Virus record (IMG/VR): IMGVR_UViG_3300033388_001850 | Coordinates: 1 to 38,683 of that record | Reading direction: 5' to 3' (one strand) | DNA: 38,683 nt | From: a virus | Shown here: positions 1 through 8,219 of the stretch, one piece after another | Position numbering within the stretch: position 1 is the stretch's first letter | Layout of the letters: every line of letters starts with the position of its first letter | The notes under the pieces: model-generated | Database searches by the model: none | The model's input: the letters and a program-made list of their open reading frames with translations, nothing else | What the model was told of the DNA's origin: nothing | Translations under genes and position numbers: made by a program

Positions 1-18
1 TTTACACCAACACCATAG
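1..18 (+). CDS. Tail tube protein, C-terminal end (partial, duplicated by contig overlap)
   Basis: The first 18 bases read FTPTP then stop in the frame of the tail tube protein whose full copy is at 38063-38587. It is not a separate gene; it appears because the circular contig was cut here. Confidence 0.9.
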   Translation, partial: FTPTP

Positions 19-29
19 AGAATAAACAC

Positions 30-59
30 TTACCCAGCCTTTCAAGGGTTGGGTATTTT
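30..59 (+). terminator. Intrinsic terminator after tail tube gene
   Basis: A stem of about 9 bp pairs TACCCAGCC with GGTTGGGTA (one G-U pair) around a short loop and is followed by ATTTTT. It separates the highly expressed tail tube gene from the tail chaperone-type genes and may act as a partial terminator that lowers their expression. A second copy at 38599-38628 is the contig overlap. Confidence 0.8.
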
Positions 60-78
60 TAAATAATGAGGAGGTTTT

Positions 79-534
79 ATGAACAATTTTAATTTTAATA
101 CAAAGACAGGTACACCAATTACATTAGACGGTGACACGGAACCATCATTCTATATTGATGCTAATGATATGACTTTCATGGAAACAGCTATCACACTTCA
201 TAAATCTTATGATAAATTTACAAAAGATATGCAAACCGAATTAGATGCTATTGATAAAACGGTTGATGATATCGGAATACCTGTTCATTCTCTCGAGATT
301 GTAGAAGTTTTAAAAAAATCATTTAGTAATGTTTTAGGTCAAATAGATTTATTACTTGGTGAGGGTGTATCTGAAAAAGTTTTCAAAGGTAGAGTTAATT
401 TTAATTTATTAGATGATTTTATGGTGTTCTTTACTGATGTAGTTGAAGATACAAGAAAAAGTTCTTTAAGTGAACACAAAGGCAATCGAGAACAAAGACG
501 CGCTACTAAAAACAATAAAAAGGTTATGGAATAA
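79..534 (+). CDS. Tail assembly chaperone-type protein (A118 gp14-like position)
   Basis: A 151-residue protein encoded directly after the tail tube gene, where siphophages of Gram-positive bacteria carry the tail assembly chaperone. The C-terminus has the NREQRR motif (residues 136-141), which is common near the end of such chaperones; the rest is acidic and helical, with no membrane segment. The ribosome site is GAGGAGG, and the stop overlaps the next start (TAATG). Placing it as the chaperone G analogue is inference from position and that motif. An A-rich stretch near its end (516-522) could in principle allow a -1 shift into the next gene, but the heptamer is not canonical. Confidence 0.65.
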   Translation: MNNFNFNTKTGTPITLDGDTEPSFYIDANDMTFMETAITLHKSYDKFTKDMQTELDAIDKTVDDIGIPVHSLEIVEVLKKSFSNVLGQIDLLLGEGVSEKVFKGRVNFNLLDDFMVFFTDVVEDTRKSSLSEHKGNREQRRATKNNKKVME

Positions 535-1139
535 TGAATCTATTAATTAATAACTTCCCAGAAGCAATTAAGGTTGATGGTGATATCTTTGATGTCAATT
601 ACAATTATAAAGATTGTATAGAAATCATGATCGCATTAGAAGATAGGTATCTAACTAATAATGAAAAAGCTAATATTGTCGTTGATTTTTTATATGAAGA
701 ACGTCCGACTAATATGGTTGTCGCATTAGAACAAGCTTTAAAATTTCTATATTGTGGTGAAGTGGGAGAAGAAAGTACCACCACACAAGGCAAATCAAAG
801 CCTAAGGTATATTCTTTTACTAAGGATAACAAATATATCTATAGTGCTGTTGATGATGTGCTGAATGGCAAATTGAGCGATAACAAACCGGTGCATTGGT
901 GGTTATTTATGCTTGCATTGTCAGAAATATCTGAAAAGTCTATGTTGTCAAAGATAATAGATCTTAGATTAAAAAAACATAAGGGCAAATTATCAAAAGA
1001 AGAACATTCAATTTATAACAACTTACGTGATATACTAGAACTAGAGATACCAGAAGAAAACAAATTATCTAGTAAAGAAGAAGAAAACGCGAATGCATTT
1101 GATAGATTATTAAAGGCTGGTGCGAAAAGTGGAACTTAA
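534..1139 (+). CDS. Phage Gp15-family tail assembly protein
   Basis: A 201-residue protein resembling the bacteriophage Gp15 family (Listeria phage A118 gp15 and relatives). Family-like features are the N-terminal FPEAIKVDGDIFDVN stretch, the RPTNMVVALEQALKFLYCG segment and a charged C-terminus. In this family the gene lies directly before the tape measure gene and is thought to act as the second tail assembly chaperone (GT role). The start overlaps the previous stop by one base, so the two are probably translationally coupled. Confidence 0.75.
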   Translation: MNLLINNFPEAIKVDGDIFDVNYNYKDCIEIMIALEDRYLTNNEKANIVVDFLYEERPTNMVVALEQALKFLYCGEVGEESTTTQGKSKPKVYSFTKDNKYIYSAVDDVLNGKLSDNKPVHWWLFMLALSEISEKSMLSKIIDLRLKKHKGKLSKEEHSIYNNLRDILELEIPEENKLSSKEEENANAFDRLLKAGAKSGT

Positions 1140-1269
1140 AAAAGTGAAATGTACTCATTGTGGTTACGAAATGCCGATTACAATATCTAAAGATGCTAAA
1201 TGTAAGGGTGTATTTGTAAGATGCAAAGCGCGACATTGTAAAAAAATATTTGAAGTAATAATTAAATAG
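1129..1269 (+). CDS. Small zinc-finger protein (Com-like, KTR-type Cys-rich)
   Basis: A 46-residue protein starting with GTG inside the end of the Gp15 gene. Cysteines at 8, 11, 25, 32 and 37 form a CxxC...C...C pattern typical of a zinc ribbon, and the ending FEVIIK is typical of small phage proteins found between Gp15 and the tape measure gene in Bacillota phages. Similarity to the Mu Com type of mRNA-binding zinc finger is suggested by pattern only. The exact start is uncertain because no strong ribosome site is visible inside the upstream gene. Its role may be regulatory during tail assembly, but this is unproven. Confidence 0.8.
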   Translation: MELKKVKCTHCGYEMPITISKDAKCKGVFVRCKARHCKKIFEVIIK

Positions 1270-1332
1270 TAATCTAAAATTAAGTAGAGCCGTTGAGCCG
1301 ATAATTTTCACATAAATAAAAGGGGTGATACT

Positions 1333-3594
1333 GTGGCAATATTTGATGGTTCTCTTAATTTTGATACTAAGATTGATGAAAAAGGTTTTAACAAAGGTAC
1401 TGCAAAAATGTCTAAATCAGTAAAGAAACTTGGCGCTCTAATTGCTGCAGCATTCAGTGTTAGGGTATTGGTTGGATTTAGTAAACAAGCTTTAAAAGTT
1501 GCTTCAGATCTTCAAGAGGTGCAAAATGTTGTTGATGTAGTGTTTAAAGAAATGTCAAAAAGCATTGATAATTTCGCTAAAAATGCCATTGAAAAATTCG
1601 GTTTAAGTGAATTATCCGCTAAACAATACGCAAGCACGTTAGGTTCAATGGGTGCTTCTATGGGAATAGCTGCACAACAAAATCTTGAAATGTCTAAGAC
1701 TTTAACCGGTCTTATTGGTGATTATGCATCATTCCACAACATAACTCAAGATAGAGCCGCAACAGCTTTAAAAGGCATATACACTGGTGAAACAGAAGCT
1801 TTAAAAGGCATTGGTAAAGTAATGACACAAGTTAACCTTCAAGAATTCGCAAGACAAGAAGGTATTACCAAGTCGATTAAATTAATGAATCAACAAGAAA
1901 AAGTAATGTTGAGATTTAATTATATTATGAGTGTTTCAGAGAATGAAATGGGCGATTTTGCTAGAACTAGTCAATCGTGGGCCAATCAAACTAGAATACT
2001 TTCAGAAAGATGGAAACAATTATTAGGATTGATTGGAGACAATTTAATTAGAGTTTTAACTCCAGCTATACAATTATTAAACAAGTTGGTAAATCTGTTG
2101 ATCATTGCTACAGAACAATTTAATGCTTTCTATGCTGCAGTTAATGGGAAAGAAGCAGATGTTAATAATCAAGTTGCTTCTAGTATCTCATCAAGCGTTG
2201 ATGAACAAGATAATTTAACCGATGCTGTAGAAGATACAAACAAAGCTTTAAAAGGTACTCTTGCTAGTTTTGATGATGTTAATGTGTTACAAGAAAAGTC
2301 TGCTGGATTGGCTGATATTGAGCTTGAACCGTTTACAGTTGCAGAAGCTTCGGACACGGAAGATTTAGCAGAGTCAAATCAAGAAATGGGTAAAATATTT
2401 AATTCTTTAATGAGGATTTATGAAGCTATACAAGCTATAAAAACAGGTTTCTCAGAACTTTTTACAAATATATCTGAAAACACTGAACCTTTTATAAAGT
2501 GGATAAATGAAGAATTACTACCAGCATTTACAGTTGGTTTAGGACTACTTCATCAAGAATTTTCAAGGTTTGTATATGGGTTAGAGCCTTTATTAGATGT
2601 ATTAACCGGATTCACAAACGACATCTTAGATACAATAATAAAATATTGGGGTGATAATTTACCAAAAATAGTTAATGACGTTATTGCACCATTTGGCGAA
2701 AACTTATTAATTGCATTAGGTGGCATATTGGATAGTATAGCCGTTTTATGGAATAAGCATGGTACTAAGATATTTACTAACATTTCAGAAGCATATCAAA
2801 GCACAGCTGATTTATTAACTAAAATATATGATAAATTCTTAGGACCTATAATCGAAAAAGCTCTTGAAGCTTGGGGATGGTTATGGGAAAATCATTTAAA
2901 TGGCCTTATATATGAAGTTGGTAATTTCGTTTTAGAATTAATTGATGCCGTTGTTTCAATTTATGATGGTTTCATATTACCTTTGGTTAGTTTCTTGGTT
3001 GACATATTAGGACCTATATTTGTAGATATATTTAAATTTATAATAGATGTGTTAGCAACGTTTATTGGATTTGTTGCAGATGTAGCTGGTGCGCTGTTAA
3101 GAATTTTAAGCGGTATCATAAAATTCATAGTCGGTGTGTTTACTCTTGATTGGGATAAGGCTTGGAGTGGATTAGGTGATATATTCTTAGGGATCATGGA
3201 TGGTATTATTGCAATATTTACCGGTGTTATTAATTTAATCATTGATGGTATGAATTTCTTAGTAAGAGAGTTGAATAATATAAAAATAGATGTTCCGGAT
3301 TGGGTTCCTGGTATTGGTGGTAAACAATTCGGTTTTGATATAAGTGAACTTCAGAAGCTTCAAACCTCTGGGTTTAGAATTGGTAGAGATGTTCCAACAT
3401 CAGTTGCTTCAAGTGTTCAAGCACCTGTTGGCAATCAATATGGTCAAGGCGTTGGAGCTGGTACACAAACAAGAACAGAAACTATAGTAATTAAATTTGA
3501 AGGTGATCTTGCGGATATTGCTAGACTTATGAAACCAGAACTTGACGATGAAAGCAAACGAAAAGGTCAAACAATGGAGGTACAAGCCGAATGA
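1333..3594 (+). CDS. Tail tape measure protein
   Basis: A 753-residue protein and the longest gene in the window, in the expected place after the Gp15 gene. It starts with GTG after AGGGGTGAT. The N-terminal third is a helical tape-measure region with a hydrophobic stretch near residues 33-50; residues about 524-646 form a long run of hydrophobic helices, as in tape measure proteins that enter the host envelope with the DNA. No lytic transglycosylase or peptidase motif was seen. From the usual rule of about 0.15 nm per residue the tail should be near 110 nm, which is an estimate only. The stop overlaps the next start (ATGA). Confidence 0.92.
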   Translation: MAIFDGSLNFDTKIDEKGFNKGTAKMSKSVKKLGALIAAAFSVRVLVGFSKQALKVASDLQEVQNVVDVVFKEMSKSIDNFAKNAIEKFGLSELSAKQYASTLGSMGASMGIAAQQNLEMSKTLTGLIGDYASFHNITQDRAATALKGIYTGETEALKGIGKVMTQVNLQEFARQEGITKSIKLMNQQEKVMLRFNYIMSVSENEMGDFARTSQSWANQTRILSERWKQLLGLIGDNLIRVLTPAIQLLNKLVNLLIIATEQFNAFYAAVNGKEADVNNQVASSISSSVDEQDNLTDAVEDTNKALKGTLASFDDVNVLQEKSAGLADIELEPFTVAEASDTEDLAESNQEMGKIFNSLMRIYEAIQAIKTGFSELFTNISENTEPFIKWINEELLPAFTVGLGLLHQEFSRFVYGLEPLLDVLTGFTNDILDTIIKYWGDNLPKIVNDVIAPFGENLLIALGGILDSIAVLWNKHGTKIFTNISEAYQSTADLLTKIYDKFLGPIIEKALEAWGWLWENHLNGLIYEVGNFVLELIDAVVSIYDGFILPLVSFLVDILGPIFVDIFKFIIDVLATFIGFVADVAGALLRILSGIIKFIVGVFTLDWDKAWSGLGDIFLGIMDGIIAIFTGVINLIIDGMNFLVRELNNIKIDVPDWVPGIGGKQFGFDISELQKLQTSGFRIGRDVPTSVASSVQAPVGNQYGQGVGAGTQTRTETIVIKFEGDLADIARLMKPELDDESKRKGQTMEVQAE

Positions 3595-3971
3595 TAATAA
3601 AACTTGATGGTAATGAGTATGATTTATTTGTAACAGGTTTGAATATTAACGGTGAATTTCTGTATAAATACGCCGAGCGTGTTGAAAGTGGAGAGTTTAA
3701 ATCAGAAGCGATTGGTTTCTTTGAGAATCAAACGTTGTCTATAAAAGGTGATAACGATCTTAGTTTTGTAGAATTTTACGAATACCTTTCGACATTAAAA
3801 TCCGATGGTACTTATAATGTGCTTACAGAAGTTTTTAGTCCTGTTGGTACATACGAGTTCCTAATGTACCCGAATAGATTAAATATAAATTTAAAAACAA
3901 TTGATAAAAGTGGTTCTAATTGGTGGGCCACTATGGATATTACTTTCACAGCTGTTAATAAGAAGGTGTAA
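3591..3971 (+). CDS. Small tail protein (A118 gp17-like position)
   Basis: A 126-residue protein between the tape measure and the large baseplate protein. It looks beta-rich, with a C-terminal WWATMDITFTAVNKK strand, and matches the size and place of small tail-tip proteins in A118-like phages (DUF6711 type, by recollection). It may be a distal tail or tail-completion component. Function is inferred mainly from synteny. Confidence 0.6.
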   Translation: MIIKLDGNEYDLFVTGLNINGEFLYKYAERVESGEFKSEAIGFFENQTLSIKGDNDLSFVEFYEYLSTLKSDGTYNVLTEVFSPVGTYEFLMYPNRLNINLKTIDKSGSNWWATMDITFTAVNKKV

Positions 3972-3972
3972 A

Positions 3973-5613
3973 ATGGCTAAAACGAGAGCAGAAGTAAATT
4001 TAAGGTTGTTCGATGCTAGTGCTTTGATAGATGCGGAGTATACAGCGCCAGATATACAACCGTTTTCAGATTTGGATGATTTAAAGGTGGATTTCGATCC
4101 GCCTTATGATTATGCAACTTTAGAGCCTAATCAATGGATGTTAGATGGATCTATGAAAATATTCCCTGATGATATGTCAACTATAGAAGTAGGGTATTGG
4201 TCACTAAGTCAAAGTGATGCTTTAATGGCGTTAAATGTACCTATGTCGATAAATTTCGATAACACTCATTCTACTATCGGTATAACATTTATATTTTATC
4301 CTGGCGACTATGCTACAGATATAGATATAAGCTGGTATGATGCGAGTGATGATTTAATAATCGCTAAGAATTTCTTGAATGATAGAAATGTTTTCTTTGC
4401 AGACGAAGCTGTTATTGATTATAAACGTGTTGAAGTTGTATTTAATAAAAATAATAAAGCAGAACATTATATTAAACTTAGTCAAATCGGTTTCGGTGCT
4501 GATATAATCTTTACAGAAGATGATATTAAACAATGCCAAATAGTTGAAGAATTAAACACAGTGTCAAACGAAATTAGTATTAACACTATGACTTTAAATG
4601 TATTAATCCGTGATTCTGATTATATTAGTAAAATTTATAAAGTTTTACAAGATCAACAAAAACTTATAACTTCAGAGTATGTTAATGATGTTAAAAAAGA
4701 GATGGGTACTTTTTACTTGAAAACACGTAAAAATCCAAATGAAAACTCTATACAATTTACATGTGAAGATTTCCTTGGTGTAATGGCTAATGAAACTTAT
4801 CTTGGTGGTATTGTAAATGATACCGTAGAAAACATACTTAACAACATATTCGGGACTTATGGCACAAGCCTATTCACGATATCAGATGATATAAAAAACC
4901 TTGTAGTAAGCGGATATATACCAATTACAGACTATAGGAGAGCAATACAATTAGTTGCTTTTTCTGTTAATGCTGTTGTTGATTGTTCACGAAGTAATAA
5001 AGTGAATATTTATAGGTTGTCCACAATTAGTCCACAGGATGTTGATAAGTCGAGATATTTCAGAGGTAGCAGTCAACAAGAATTGAAAAAAGTAACAGGT
5101 GCTTCACTTAACTTACAATCTTATACGGTCGGATCTGGAACAACAGAAGTTTACAAAGTTACTCATATAGCTGGAACTTATCAAGCGTTGTTTAATGCAC
5201 CGTTCACTAGTTTATCAATATCTGGTGGTTCAATAGATTCTAGTGGTGATAATTATGTTATATTTACAACGACAGGTGGTTTAGTTACCATCACAGGAAC
5301 ACCATACAATATAAGTAATCAAGTTTTCTTAATTGAAAAGCCTAACATACTACCTACAGAGACAGAAAATACAATTAAGTTTCAAAATTCTCTTCTTTGG
5401 GATGGTATTCAAAACCTTCAATATATATATGATCATTTGATTAATCTTAATGAAAGAAAAGTTAAATTATTATTAGAAACTGAAAAAGCTGGCAATTTTG
5501 TAAGCGTAGATGCTTTATATGGTGAAAAAATAGAAGGATATGTTGAATCAATGAAGATTGATTTATCTGGTGGTTTTATAGGTGAAACGACAATAGTCGG
5601 GGTGATTGTATGA
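3973..5613 (+). CDS. Tail tip / baseplate protein
   Basis: A 546-residue protein in the position of the distal tail/tail-associated baseplate proteins of A118-like phages. The start at 3973 (MAKTRAEV) is preferred over an upstream in-frame codon because it follows AAGGTG and avoids a long overlap. The N-terminal half has repeated beta-rich segments similar to carbohydrate-binding or tail folds; the C-terminal half resembles the hub domain of tail proteins, with the ending GYVESMKIDLSGGFIGETTI. The stop overlaps the next start. The assignment rests on size, order and general character. Confidence 0.65.
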   Translation: MAKTRAEVNLRLFDASALIDAEYTAPDIQPFSDLDDLKVDFDPPYDYATLEPNQWMLDGSMKIFPDDMSTIEVGYWSLSQSDALMALNVPMSINFDNTHSTIGITFIFYPGDYATDIDISWYDASDDLIIAKNFLNDRNVFFADEAVIDYKRVEVVFNKNNKAEHYIKLSQIGFGADIIFTEDDIKQCQIVEELNTVSNEISINTMTLNVLIRDSDYISKIYKVLQDQQKLITSEYVNDVKKEMGTFYLKTRKNPNENSIQFTCEDFLGVMANETYLGGIVNDTVENILNNIFGTYGTSLFTISDDIKNLVVSGYIPITDYRRAIQLVAFSVNAVVDCSRSNKVNIYRLSTISPQDVDKSRYFRGSSQQELKKVTGASLNLQSYTVGSGTTEVYKVTHIAGTYQALFNAPFTSLSISGGSIDSSGDNYVIFTTTGGLVTITGTPYNISNQVFLIEKPNILPTETENTIKFQNSLLWDGIQNLQYIYDHLINLNERKVKLLLETEKAGNFVSVDALYGEKIEGYVESMKIDLSGGFIGETTIVGVIV

Positions 5614-5993
5614 TTTTCGTAACAGATAGGCAAGCAGTACCCCAAACTTATTATAACTATGACGATCTTAATAGAGTTGAATTAAATTCTATAGACATTT
5701 CTATATTTCTTAGTCAATATGGATATGGGAATGTATTAACCGGAAAAACTGATTGGTTGATTTCGGACTTTCCTAGAGATACAGCAATGCAAAATTATAT
5801 TGATAATGTTAACTATTTAAAAAACATATTTTACTCATTGGCACCAGACCCACCAACAAATATGAATAATATTGATTATATTGATGCGAATAATATTGAG
5901 AAAACTCAAGAATCGGTATATAATTTAATTAACGAAACAGTTAGAATTTCGCCTAAGTTGGCGTTTACGTTAGGAGGTTCGCGTTTTGGCTAG
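5610..5993 (+). CDS. Baseplate-associated protein
   Basis: A 127-residue protein that opens with a YNYDDLNRVE motif, as seen in small proteins encoded between baseplate and fibre genes in many Clostridia and Bacillota phages. It probably links the tail tip to the receptor-binding protein. It overlaps its neighbours at both ends (ATGA with the gene before and an overlapping TTG start after), so it is part of one translational unit. Its molecular function is not known. Confidence 0.55.
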   Translation: MIFVTDRQAVPQTYYNYDDLNRVELNSIDISIFLSQYGYGNVLTGKTDWLISDFPRDTAMQNYIDNVNYLKNIFYSLAPDPPTNMNNIDYIDANNIEKTQESVYNLINETVRISPKLAFTLGGSRFG

Positions 5994-6960
5994 AAAAGAT
6001 TATGAAGATCAAATAACTGTTCAAGAACAATATAAAATAACCGATACAGGTGGTACTACAATACCAGGATTCGGACAAGTTGTATTCACAAGAGTTGACA
6101 CACCAAGCCAAGTAGGTGATTCTTTTCTTGCTGCAGATGCTAATCAAATCAGTGATTTAGTTGAGTATATATCAATCGGAACTGTAACAGCTCAAGAAAT
6201 TGTTGTTGATACATACGCTGACAATGCTATAATACCGATTGAGGTTGGACAACTTGTAACAGGTGGCCCAATAACAATTAAATACAATGGTGGTCTTGCA
6301 TTGCCTTTATATTCAGATATCGCATTAACTGAAGCTGTTGAAGAATTAGAAATTGGTTTGTACCAAGTAGTTAAAAGAGGGACGCCTTTATCGTCTTTTT
6401 ACTTGACACCTAAGGGTGGTGCAATTAAAATAGGTAATTTAGTTATGTACACGGCCACAACAGCTGCGGGTACGGAACAGACTAGGCAAACGACAAATGG
6501 TGAAGGCGTTATAAAATATGTTGCTGCAAATAGACCGTGGGCGATAAGGATTGACGGTACTAGATACCCAACAACTGGTTTTTTCCAATCTACCGTTGAC
6601 GGCCCGCTGAGACTCAATGCAAAGTTTGAATCGCAAGTGATACTGTACCAAACGACAGGAAGTTCAGTTCAACAAATAAGAGCATCTATAGTATTTAAAG
6701 ACGGTACAAGTTTATATGGTAGTACGAATACGGCTTTCGGATTATCCTTGTATCACTCATACCCAGGCAAGGGTGTTGTTAACTCTATACACTATGGTTT
6801 ATTCTCCCTCAAAATTGACGGAGTATTTATTGTAGGTACTCAAACTGCGTACGGTGTGAATGGTAGGATATGTAGTCTAGGTTTTCCGTTTGAAACCGGA
6901 ATAGAAGTTTGGTATAGTGCTGGTAATGGTGACCCACAAATAAACTATGAAACATTATAA
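5986..6960 (+). CDS. Tail fibre / receptor-binding protein
   Basis: A 324-residue, mostly beta protein that is last in the tail operon, the usual place for the receptor-binding protein. It starts with TTG, supported by AGGAGG at 5973-5978 with good spacing. The N-terminal ~70 residues carry a motif seen in fibre attachment domains (FTRVDTPSQVGDSFLAADAN), and the C-terminal part is rich in Gly, Ser, Thr and Tyr. No enzyme motif was seen. The assignment is by position and composition. Confidence 0.6.
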   Translation: MARKDYEDQITVQEQYKITDTGGTTIPGFGQVVFTRVDTPSQVGDSFLAADANQISDLVEYISIGTVTAQEIVVDTYADNAIIPIEVGQLVTGGPITIKYNGGLALPLYSDIALTEAVEELEIGLYQVVKRGTPLSSFYLTPKGGAIKIGNLVMYTATTAAGTEQTRQTTNGEGVIKYVAANRPWAIRIDGTRYPTTGFFQSTVDGPLRLNAKFESQVILYQTTGSSVQQIRASIVFKDGTSLYGSTNTAFGLSLYHSYPGKGVVNSIHYGLFSLKIDGVFIVGTQTAYGVNGRICSLGFPFETGIEVWYSAGNGDPQINYETL

Positions 6961-6969
6961 GGAGATTCC

Positions 6970-7098
6970 ATGAAAGCTGTAATAGTCATTGACGAGATAA
7001 GACAAGATGAAATTTCACAATATCGTTATATAGAATATTCTGACCACACAGAAGAAAAACCACATTGTTCTAAAACATATATATATGAAGATCTTTAA
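6970..7098 (+). CDS. Small hypothetical protein after tail fibre
   Basis: A 42-residue protein with a good ribosome site (AAGGAG) and ATG start at 6970. It has an amphipathic N-terminus and an HCS motif near the end; there is no membrane segment. It follows the tail fibre gene closely and ends the tail operon. Similar short genes of the XkdX type sit here in other phages, but I cannot show homology. Confidence 0.6.
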   Translation: MKAVIVIDEIRQDEISQYRYIEYSDHTEEKPHCSKTYIYEDL

Positions 7099-7109
7099 AC
7101 CACCACAAT

Positions 7110-7138
7110 TTGTATATTCCCCACTTTAATGATAGTAT
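7110..7138 (+). promoter_or_regulatory. Candidate promoter for lysis region
   Basis: TTGTAT (7110-7115) and TAGTAT (7133-7138) are separated by exactly 17 bp, followed at once by a perfect dyad (7139-7158). The -10 box is not ideal, so strength is uncertain. Confidence 0.5.
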
Positions 7139-7158
7139 TACATTAGGTGATTAATGTA
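7139..7158. promoter_or_regulatory. Inverted repeat, possible operator
   Basis: TACATTA and TAATGTA form a perfect 7-bp dyad with a 6-base spacer, just downstream of a candidate -10 box. It could be an operator or a hairpin in the 5' leader of the lysis mRNA. Confidence 0.45.
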
Positions 7159-7173
7159 GAAAGGTTAATTAAT

Positions 7174-7461
7174 ATGGATAATGCAAGTTTAGCAAGTGAT
7201 TTATTAAAAGTATTGAATGCACAACTAAAGCGGTATTTTGTGATTATTTTAATTTTAATATTGGCTTTGGCTGGCACCAACGCTTATTGGATTTGGGATT
7301 CTTCCCAATGGGAGTATGAAACCACAACAGTTGATTCTGAAGGTAATGGTATTGCTGTTTACAGTGGTGACGGGGATGTGGATATTAATGGCGAAAGTGA
7401 AAGTAAAGAAGAAAACACGCAAGACGAAGAAGAAGTGAAAATAGATTCTTCAAACGATTAG
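7174..7461 (+). CDS. Small single-pass membrane protein
   Basis: A 95-residue protein with one membrane helix (about residues 21-41) and an acidic, low-complexity tail rich in Glu, Asp and Ser. The region before the tail (TTTVDSEGNGIAVYSGDGD) resembles small membrane proteins encoded in the lysis region of many Bacillota phages. ATG at 7174 with GAAAGG upstream is preferred over a GTG at 7147 lying in the leader dyad. It may be a holin helper or spanin-like factor; no function is established. Confidence 0.6.
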   Translation: MDNASLASDLLKVLNAQLKRYFVIILILILALAGTNAYWIWDSSQWEYETTTVDSEGNGIAVYSGDGDVDINGESESKEENTQDEEEVKIDSSND

Positions 7462-7470
7462 GCGGTGCCT

Positions 7471-7671
7471 ATGTATAAATTTGATTTTAATAAAACCGAA
7501 TATGAATATTTCATTGATCAGTGTCCCTTCACTGACGAGGAATTAAAAGTATTTGAAATGAGAAGACGAGGTAAAAGTGTTTGTTCTATGTCTTATGAAT
7601 TAAACATTTCTGAACGTACTGTAAAACGTAGAGTTGCATCAGTTTACCGAAAAATTATGAAATTACTGTAA
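7471..7671 (+). CDS. Sigma-70 region 4-like HTH protein
   Basis: A 66-residue protein with a helix-turn-helix of the sigma region 4 / LuxR type at about residues 19-60, including FTDEELKVFEMRRRGKS and SERTVKRRV. Small proteins of this type are often encoded between tail and lysis genes in phages of Bacillota; some may tune late transcription. ATG at 7471 with GGCGG upstream is favoured, though a GTG at 7465 is also possible. Too short to be a complete sigma factor. Confidence 0.65.
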   Translation: MYKFDFNKTEYEYFIDQCPFTDEELKVFEMRRRGKSVCSMSYELNISERTVKRRVASVYRKIMKLL

Positions 7672-7686
7672 CCCTCTTTTCATAAA

Positions 7687-7735
7687 TGGCATCAAATAGA
7701 CATTAATTTGTCATGTTTGGTGTCATTTTATTTGT
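7687..7735 (+). terminator. Probable terminator hairpin
   Basis: GGCATCAAATAGACA pairs imperfectly, with several G-U pairs, with TGTCATGTTTGGTGTC, and ATTTTATTTGTT follows. It lies between the HTH gene and the holin-like gene. The weak U tract makes strength uncertain. Confidence 0.5.
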
Positions 7736-7795
7736 TAGAATTAATTAAGAGGACTAATTAACAAATAAAGTTATATTTAAAATTATCTGTATATA

Positions 7796-7804
7796 TGGTA
7801 TCAT
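7796..7804 (+). promoter_or_regulatory. Extended -10 promoter candidate
   Basis: TGGTATCAT has the TGn extension and a -10-like box about 20 bases before the holin-like gene; no good -35 box is seen. Low confidence on its own, but it follows a hairpin. Confidence 0.3.
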
Positions 7805-7824
7805 TAAGAAAGAAGGCGTATTGA

Positions 7825-8166
7825 ATGACTATTAAAGAGGTAATTGAAATTATGAATATTATAAGCGGAATTATAATCGCTGTAGCTGGTCCACTACTTT
7901 TAGCTGGTGTTATTTTTATTATACGGTTGATTAAAAAGAATGTTACAAAAGATAAAGATGCACATCAAAAGCTTACAAATGCACTTGTAGCTATACAAAA
8001 GAACTACTTCATACAAATATACTATACTTCTAAAAAAGAGGGCGGTATACGTCTTTATGAGCGCGATATGCTTGAAGAAATGCACAAGAGTTATAAGGAA
8101 CTCGGTGGCAATAGTTACATTGATAAAATTATGGAAGAAATAAAATATATGAAAACTTTAGACTAA
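7825..8166 (+). CDS. Holin-like membrane protein
   Basis: A 113-residue protein with one strong membrane segment (about residues 12-34) followed by a charged Lys-rich stretch and a helical, possibly coiled-coil tail. It lies directly upstream of the endolysin gene, the normal place for a holin. ATG at 7825 follows AGAAAGAAGG. It does not match a holin family I can name with certainty; a second holin candidate lies after the lysin (9777-10136), so the two may work as holin and modulator. Confidence 0.55.
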   Translation: MTIKEVIEIMNIISGIIIAVAGPLLLAGVIFIIRLIKKNVTKDKDAHQKLTNALVAIQKNYFIQIYYTSKKEGGIRLYERDMLEEMHKSYKELGGNSYIDKIMEEIKYMKTLD

Positions 8167-8187
8167 TATTTTTAGTCTTTTTTTATT
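8158..8187 (+). terminator. Intrinsic terminator
   Basis: AGACTA and TAGTCT pair around an AT-rich loop and are followed by a run of seven T. It overlaps the stop codon of the holin-like gene and would separate it from the lysin gene. Confidence 0.7.
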
Positions 8188-8189
8188 TG

Positions 8190-8198
8190 TGATATAAT
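8190..8198 (+). promoter_or_regulatory. Extended -10 promoter before endolysin
   Basis: TGATATAAT carries a perfect TATAAT with TGn extension, about 20 bases before the lysin start and directly after a terminator. No clear -35 box, as is common for extended -10 promoters. Confidence 0.5.
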
Positions 8199-8219
8199 CA
8201 TGTTAAAGGTGGTGTTTAT

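Larger units (their letters stand above)
1..114. repeat. Terminal overlap, copy 1 (identical to 38570-38683)
   Basis: These bases are identical to the last 114 bases of the window. They contain the last five codons and stop of the tail tube gene, a terminator, a ribosome binding site and the start of the next gene. The simplest reading is that the contig is a closed circle and the overlap is an assembly artefact, giving a unit of about 38,569 bp. A true 114-bp direct terminal repeat is possible but less likely, because the repeat runs across two coding sequences. Confidence 0.95.

Noticed and set aside
1-114. Biological direct terminal repeat (T7-like)
   Set aside because: The repeat is short, crosses two genes and ends in mid-codon sequence with no special feature; assembly overlap is simpler.
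605-3242. Antisense reading frames opposite the tail genes (for example 2961-3242)
   Set aside because: They lie opposite well-supported genes, have no ribosome sites and show low-complexity composition expected of complementary strands.
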